This document shows positions 59,263-64,000 of a DNA stretch of 64,000 bases, piece by piece. A program made the position numbers and the translations under genes. The stretch covers positions 1 to 64,000 of the forward strand of contig NZ_WJPO01000007.1 in the NCBI RefSeq assembly GCF_009649175.1. Direction: 5' to 3'. The notes under the pieces were generated by a model. That model worked only from the letters and a program-made list of their open reading frames with translations, was not told the origin of the DNA and ran no database searches. Position 1 is the stretch's first letter; the number at the start of each line of letters is the position of its first letter. This DNA comes from Rhodovulum strictum. Its GTDB lineage: Bacteria; Pseudomonadota; Alphaproteobacteria; Rhodobacterales; Rhodobacteraceae.

Positions 59263-61050
59263 CTATCCGTCGGCGCAATAGGCCCGCCAGCCGCCGAAGG
59301 CGGTGATCTCGGTCGCGCCGTCAAGCGCGTGGGATTCGCACAGGAAGCCGCTGGCCGCGCTGCCGTCGCACAGCGCGACCCTGCCGATGCCCAGCGGCGC
59401 GGGGATGCGGGCGACGAAGGCGCCGAAGGCGGCCAGCGGCAGCGCCCAAAGCTCGACCTCGATCCCCGGCCCGGCAAAGCCCGGCGCGCGGATCAGGCCG
59501 GGTTTGGGCGGGGCCGTGCCGGGCAGCGCGTAAAGCCGGTAGTCGGGCGCGGTGCGGGTGGCGCGCAGGCAGACCCCGCCCGCGGCGACAAGTTCATGGT
59601 TCAGGGGCATCCCGCTCAGATGCGCGCCGACCACGACAAGGCCCGCCCAGCCCTCCGGGACCGGGCCGGGGTCGGGGGGCGGGGGCAGCGGCGCGGTGCG
59701 GTCGGCGCCGATCCCCGACCCCGCGGCGGCGTGCAGCGCGGCGGCAAAGGGCACCAGCGCCTCGTCGCTGAAACCCGGGCCGATCAGGGTGACGCCCGCG
59801 GGCCGGCCCGAGGGGGCAAAGCCCGCGGGCAGCGCGATGGCGGCCAGCCCCATCAGGTTGACGAAATTGGTATAGCGCCCGAGATGGCTGTTCAGCCGCA
59901 CCGGGTCGGCCAGCATCTCGGCCACGCGATAGCTGCGGGGCGCGGTGGGCAGCAGCAGCAGATCGACCGCCTCCCAGACCGGGGCGACGGCGCGGCGCAA
60001 TTCCTCCAGCCGGTAAAGGCCGCGGAAGGCCTCGACCGCCGTCCGGCCGCGCGCGCCCGCGATGATCGCGCGCACGGTGGGGTCGAAGGCGTCGGGATGG
60101 GCGTCGAGAAAACCCTCGACCGCGGCCAGACGCTCGGCCACCCAGGGGCCATCGTAAAGCAGCGCCGCCGCCTCGCGGAAGGGGGCGTAGTCGAAGGGCA
60201 CCAGCGTTGCGCCCAAGGCAGCGGCCCGGGCCAGGGCGGCGTCGTAGAGCGCCTCGGTGCCGGGATCGCCGAAGAACTCGCGTTCCGGCCCGTCGAGCAC
60301 CCCGATCCGCGGCGCGCGGGGCAGCGGCACCGGGCGGGCCGGGCGCGAGAACGGATCGCCGGGGTCCACGCCTTCGAGGATGCGGCGGATCTCGGCGCCC
60401 TCGGCGACGGTTCCGGCAAAGACCGTGACCACATCCAGACTGCGGCAGGCGGGCACGACGCCGGTATTGGGCACCAGCCCCGGCGTGGGCTTGATGCCGA
60501 CAAGGTTGTTGAACATCGCGGGCACCCGCCCCGACCCGGCGGTGTCGGTCCCCAGCGCAAAGGCGCAAAGCCCCGCCGCCACCGCCACCGCCGAGCCCGA
60601 GGACGACCCGCCCGAGATGTCGGCCGGATCGAAGACCGAGCGCGGCGCGCCATGCGGCGAGCGGGTGCCGTTCAGCCCGGTGGCGAACTGGTCGAGATTG
60701 GTCTTGCCGATCACCAGCGCGCCGGCCGCGCGCAGCCGCGCCACCACCGCCGCATCGGCGGCGGGGTGATAGGCGAAATCCGGGCAGGCGGCGGTGGTGG
60801 GCAGGCCCGCGACGTCGATATTGTCCTTGACCGCAAAGGGGATGCCGTAAAGCGGGCGGCCAAGGGGGCCCTCGTCCATCAGCTGCCGGGCGGCGTCGCG
60901 CAGGGCCGCGTCGGGGGTGGGGGTGATGAACACCGCCGGATCGGCCAGCGCGGCGCGGCGCACGATCACCTGCTCGACCACGTCAAGCGGGGTTGCGCCC
61001 GCGCCATAGGCGTCGCGCAGCGCGGCAAGGGTCAGCATTCGGGGCAGCAT
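59263..61050 (-). CDS. atzF: Allophanate hydrolase
   Basis: 595 residues. Converts allophanate to ammonia and CO2. N-terminal amidase domain with Lys in IPFAVKDNIDVAGLPTT, cis-Ser in ISGGSSSGSAVAVAAG, and the nucleophile in GTDTAGSGRVPAMFNNLVG. The C-terminal ~130 residues (from LVVVGAHLSGMPLNHELV) are the allophanate-hydrolase-specific domain that decarboxylates the product. ATG 61050 overlaps the urea carboxylase stop as TGATG, so the two steps of the urea amidolyase pathway are made together. Confidence 0.94.
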   Translation of the reverse strand: MLPRMLTLAALRDAYGAGATPLDVVEQVIVRRAALADPAVFITPTPDAALRDAARQLMDEGPLGRPLYGIPFAVKDNIDVAGLPTTAACPDFAYHPAADAAVVARLRAAGALVIGKTNLDQFATGLNGTRSPHGAPRSVFDPADISGGSSSGSAVAVAAGLCAFALGTDTAGSGRVPAMFNNLVGIKPTPGLVPNTGVVPACRSLDVVTVFAGTVAEGAEIRRILEGVDPGDPFSRPARPVPLPRAPRIGVLDGPEREFFGDPGTEALYDAALARAAALGATLVPFDYAPFREAAALLYDGPWVAERLAAVEGFLDAHPDAFDPTVRAIIAGARGRTAVEAFRGLYRLEELRRAVAPVWEAVDLLLLPTAPRSYRVAEMLADPVRLNSHLGRYTNFVNLMGLAAIALPAGFAPSGRPAGVTLIGPGFSDEALVPFAAALHAAAGSGIGADRTAPLPPPPDPGPVPEGWAGLVVVGAHLSGMPLNHELVAAGGVCLRATRTAPDYRLYALPGTAPPKPGLIRAPGFAGPGIEVELWALPLAAFGAFVARIPAPLGIGRVALCDGSAASGFLCESHALDGATEITAFGGWRAYCADG

Positions 61051-64000
61051 CAGTCGGCCTCCATCACGGCAAGGATGTCCCCGGCGCGCACGGTGCGCCC
61101 CGGTGCGGTGCGATAGCCCTGAAGCCGCCCGGCGACGGGGCTTTGCACGCCGATTTCCATCTTCATCGACTCGACGATGGCCACGGGCTGGCCCGCGGCG
61201 ACCCGTGCGCCCGGCTCGACAAGGAATTTCCAGACATTTCCGGGCACCGGGCTTTCGATGCCGATGGCGCCCTCGGGCAGCGCGGCTTCGGGTTCGGCGG
61301 GGGCGTCGGCGGCGATGAAACTGTCCAGCCCCTCGGCCTTCCAGCGCTCGCGTTCCGCGTCGAAGGCGGCGCGCTGGCGGGCGCGGAAGGCGGCGATGTC
61401 ATCGGCCGCGGCGGCGAGGTGCCGTTTCTCGGCGGCCCAGTCGAAGCGGCCCTCCTCGATCCGGATCGGATAGCCGCCATGGGGGAACGCCTCGCGCGCC
61501 TCGGCCAGTTCGGCGGCGCTGACGGGGAAGAACCGGATCACGTCGAAGAAATCCAGAAGCCAGGGCGTGTCGCGGAACGCGCCCGCGCGCCGCCAGGTGT
61601 TCCACATCTGGATCGTGCGCCCGAAAAGCTGGTAGCCGCCCGGCCCCTCCATGCCGTAGATGCACATGTAGGCGCCGCCGATGCCGACCGCGTTTTCCGG
61701 GGTCCATGTGCGGGCGGGGTTGTATTTCGTGGTCACCAGCCGGTGCCGCGGATCGACCGGCGTGGCGACCGGCGCGCCGAGATAGACATCGCCCAGCCCC
61801 ATCACCAGATAGCGCGCGTCAAGGATCGTGCGCTGAACCGCCGCCTCGTCGTCAAGGCCGTTGATCGAGCGGATGAACTCGATATTGCAGGGGCACCAGG
61901 GCGCGTTCGGGCGGACCAGTTCCTGGTATTTGCGCATCGCGCGCGCGGCCTCGGGGTCGTTCCACGACAGCGGCAGGTAGAGCGTGCGGCTGGGCAGGCT
62001 GACCGTTTCGGCGGGGGCAAGGCGGGTCTCGATCGCGCGCAGTTCGGCCAGCAGGTCGGCGCGGCTGATCCGGGCGGGGTCGTAATGCAGTTGCAGGGAC
62101 CGGATGCCGGGGGTCAGGTCGATCACCGGCAGGCCCGCCTCGGCCACGGCCTGCTGCAACAGATGCACGCGCAGCCGCGTTTCGATGTCCAGAACCATCG
62201 GGCCGTATTCCACCAGCAGGTTCTCGTCGCCCTGCCGCCGATAGGTCACGTCGGGCCCCGCGCCGCTGTCCCGGGCCAGAACCGCCGCCCCGGCGCGCAG
62301 ATGGGCCGGGCCTGCCAGCGGGTCGGCGGGCCGCGGCGCGGGGGCAAAGCGCACGCGGTCGCCGGGGCGCAACTGGCCGATCTTCCACAACTCGTCCGCG
62401 GCGACCACGGCGGGGCAGACGAAGCCGCCCAGGCTGGGGCCGTCGGGGCCAAGGATGATCGGCATGTCGCCGGTGAAGTCGATCGCGCCCACCGCATAGG
62501 CGTTGTCATGCAGGTTCGAGGGGTGAAGCCCCGCCTCGCCGCCATCGGCGCGCGCCCATTTCGGCGCGGGGCCGATCAGGCGGACGCCGGTGCGGGCCGA
62601 GTTGAAATGCACCTCGTAGGGGGTTGCGAACAGCGTCTCGATATCCTCGTCCAGAAAGAAATCGGGGGCGCCATGGGGGCCGTAGACCACCGCGATGTCC
62701 CAGTCATGGGTCAGCGGTGCGGGTTCGGGCGGGGCCGGGTCGGCGGTTGCGGCGCGGGCAAGATGCAGCACGTCGCCGGTCTTCAGCACGCCGGTCGCAT
62801 GGCCGCCGAACTGGCCAAGCGCAAAGGTCGCGCGCGAGCCCAGGATCACCGGCGCATCGACCCCGCCCGCGACCGCCAGATAGGCGCGCTGCCCCGGCCC
62901 CGCGATGGCGCCAAGCGCCAGAACGCCGCCCGCGGGCACGTCGATCACGGGGCCGGCCTGTGGCGCGCCGTCCAGCGTGACCGGCAGCGCCGCCCCCGCC
63001 AGCGCGACGCGCGCGGGCGCCAGAAAGCGCAGGGTCGGCCCGCTGGCGGTGATTTCCAGCGCGGCGGTATCGGGCGGGTTGCCGAGCAGGCGGTTGGCGT
63101 TGCGGTGGCTGCGCGCGTCCATCGGCCCCGAGGGCGGCACCCCCACATGCCAGAGCCCCAGCCGCCCCGGCAGTTCCTGAAGGCTGGTCTGGGCGCCGGG
63201 GCTGAGTACCTCGACCGCGTCGGGGGCATAGGGGAAATCGGCCAGCGCCGTGGTCGAGACCTGCCCCGAGGCCAGCAGATCGGACCCCGCAATGGCGCGC
63301 AGGTAGCCCAGGTTGGTTTCCACCCCGGCCACGCGCGTTTCGGCCAGCGCGGCGCGCAGCGCGGCGATGGCGGCCGGGCGGTCGGCGCCCGAGACGATGA
63401 TCTTGGCCAGCATCGGGTCGTAATGGGGGGTGATCTCGGTTCCGGTGGCAACCCAGCCGTCGATGCGGGCGGTGGCGGGGAAATGCACCTGGGTCAGCCG
63501 CCCCGCAGCGGGGCGGAAATCGGCATGGGGCATCTCGGCGTAAAGCCGCGCCTCGATGGCGGCGCCCCGGGGTTCGGGCAGGGGGGCGTCGGTCGGATCC
63601 TCGCCCGCGGCCTGGCGGATCATCCATTCGACAAGGTCGATGCCCAGAACCGCCTCGGTCACCGGATGTTCGACCTGAAGCCTTGTGTTGACCTCCAGGA
63701 AATAGAAGGCGCCACGCGCGGCGTCATAGATGAACTCGACCGTACCGGCCGAGGCATAATCGACCGAGGCGCACAGATCGGCCGCGGCGCGGTGCAGCGC
63801 GGCGCGGATGTCGTCGGGCAGGCCCGGCGCCGGGGTTTCCTCGATCACCTTCTGGTTGCGCCGTTGCAGGGAACAGTCCCGCTCGCCAAGCGCCAGCACG
63901 CGGCCCTTGCCATTGCCGAAGACCTGAACCTCGACATGGCGGGCGGGCGAGACGAAGCGTTCCAGATAGACCCGCGCATCGCCGAAACTGGCCCCCGCCG
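61050..64000 (-). CDS. uca: Urea carboxylase, N-terminus outside window
   Basis: About 983 residues are visible, running into the right edge. They contain the C-terminal part of the biotin carboxylase domain (SPARHVEVQVFGNG, ALGERDCSLQRRNQKVIEE, FLEVNTRLQVEHPVTE), then the KipA/KipI-like carboxyltransferase domains (GVPPSGPMDARSHRNANRLLG and later HLVTTKYNPARTWTPENAVGIGGAYM-type sequence). The end is the biotinyl domain with the ESMKMEI lysine. Carboxylates urea to allophanate using ATP and bicarbonate; some family members prefer guanidine, which cannot be excluded. Coupled to allophanate hydrolase. Confidence 0.95.
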   Translation of the reverse strand, partial: AGASFGDARVYLERFVSPARHVEVQVFGNGKGRVLALGERDCSLQRRNQKVIEETPAPGLPDDIRAALHRAAADLCASVDYASAGTVEFIYDAARGAFYFLEVNTRLQVEHPVTEAVLGIDLVEWMIRQAAGEDPTDAPLPEPRGAAIEARLYAEMPHADFRPAAGRLTQVHFPATARIDGWVATGTEITPHYDPMLAKIIVSGADRPAAIAALRAALAETRVAGVETNLGYLRAIAGSDLLASGQVSTTALADFPYAPDAVEVLSPGAQTSLQELPGRLGLWHVGVPPSGPMDARSHRNANRLLGNPPDTAALEITASGPTLRFLAPARVALAGAALPVTLDGAPQAGPVIDVPAGGVLALGAIAGPGQRAYLAVAGGVDAPVILGSRATFALGQFGGHATGVLKTGDVLHLARAATADPAPPEPAPLTHDWDIAVVYGPHGAPDFFLDEDIETLFATPYEVHFNSARTGVRLIGPAPKWARADGGEAGLHPSNLHDNAYAVGAIDFTGDMPIILGPDGPSLGGFVCPAVVAADELWKIGQLRPGDRVRFAPAPRPADPLAGPAHLRAGAAVLARDSGAGPDVTYRRQGDENLLVEYGPMVLDIETRLRVHLLQQAVAEAGLPVIDLTPGIRSLQLHYDPARISRADLLAELRAIETRLAPAETVSLPSRTLYLPLSWNDPEAARAMRKYQELVRPNAPWCPCNIEFIRSINGLDDEAAVQRTILDARYLVMGLGDVYLGAPVATPVDPRHRLVTTKYNPARTWTPENAVGIGGAYMCIYGMEGPGGYQLFGRTIQMWNTWRRAGAFRDTPWLLDFFDVIRFFPVSAAELAEAREAFPHGGYPIRIEEGRFDWAAEKRHLAAAADDIAAFRARQRAAFDAERERWKAEGLDSFIAADAPAEPEAALPEGAIGIESPVPGNVWKFLVEPGARVAAGQPVAIVESMKMEIGVQSPVAGRLQGYRTAPGRTVRAGDILAVMEAD

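Overview
The window is high-GC DNA with the codon use and gene families of an alphaproteobacterium of the Rhodobacteraceae (Rhodobacter, Rhodovulum or Roseobacter type). The strongest taxonomic clue is the hydrogenase locus. Its order, hupTUV-hypF-hupSL-(hupE)-hupC-hupDFGHJK-hypAB-hupR-hypCDE, is that of Rhodobacter capsulatus with one rearrangement. A parA/parB/DnaA-like initiator module at 16.9-20.6 kb points to an extrachromosomal replicon (plasmid or chromid), or to one integrated in the chromosome. No tRNA, rRNA or CRISPR was seen. Most genes are on the minus strand and many are joined by ATGA or TGATG stop/start overlaps.

Layout: 0-1.8 kb, methyl-accepting chemotaxis protein cut by the window edge. 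1.9-10.3 kb, lipid A/LPS core genes (lpxL-like acyltransferase, waaA) around a block of four glycosyltransferases and two methyltransferases. A 47-bp copy of the waaA 3' end joined to an apparent IS110 transposase remnant lies beside lpxL, as if the block had been inserted or rearranged. 10.3-14.0 kb, accessory genes: a repeat tract, a MarR regulator with an operator palindrome facing a tandem-DUF1428 gene, a TopAI-YjhQ toxin-antitoxin pair and a methyltransferase. 14.0-16.5 kb, quinone oxidoreductase and malonyl-CoA synthetase (matB). 16.9-20.6 kb, partition and replication module with five copies of a CTTCCCCGCGGGGAAG-type palindrome, three of them inside parA and parB. 20.6-24.4 kb, a GtrA/GtrB-type glycan modification operon. 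24.5-26.4 kb, ACR3 arsenite exporter plus tandem UspA. 26.4-31.0 kb, a four-gene surface-glycan-like operon with a sulfotransferase-hydrolase fusion. 31.3-33.3 kb, GGDEF-EAL protein.

33.3-53.0 kb is a complete uptake [NiFe]-hydrogenase system. The HupSL enzyme carries the six-cysteine proximal-cluster signature of O2-tolerant enzymes and is anchored by the cytochrome b HupC. The H2 sensor HupUV has a classical four-cysteine proximal site and no C-terminal peptide on the large subunit. It signals through the kinase HupT to HupR, whose AAA+ domain has lost its ATPase motifs. HypA-F and HupDFGHJK mature the enzyme. A hairpin terminator after hupC separates the structural operon from the maturation operon.

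53.0-64.0 kb is a nitrogen-scavenging group on the minus strand: urea carboxylase (5' end off the window), allophanate hydrolase, a class V aminotransferase, a TRAP transporter (dctP, dctQ, dctM), an amidase and a 54-residue membrane protein. It suggests uptake and degradation of a urea- or amide-containing organic acid.
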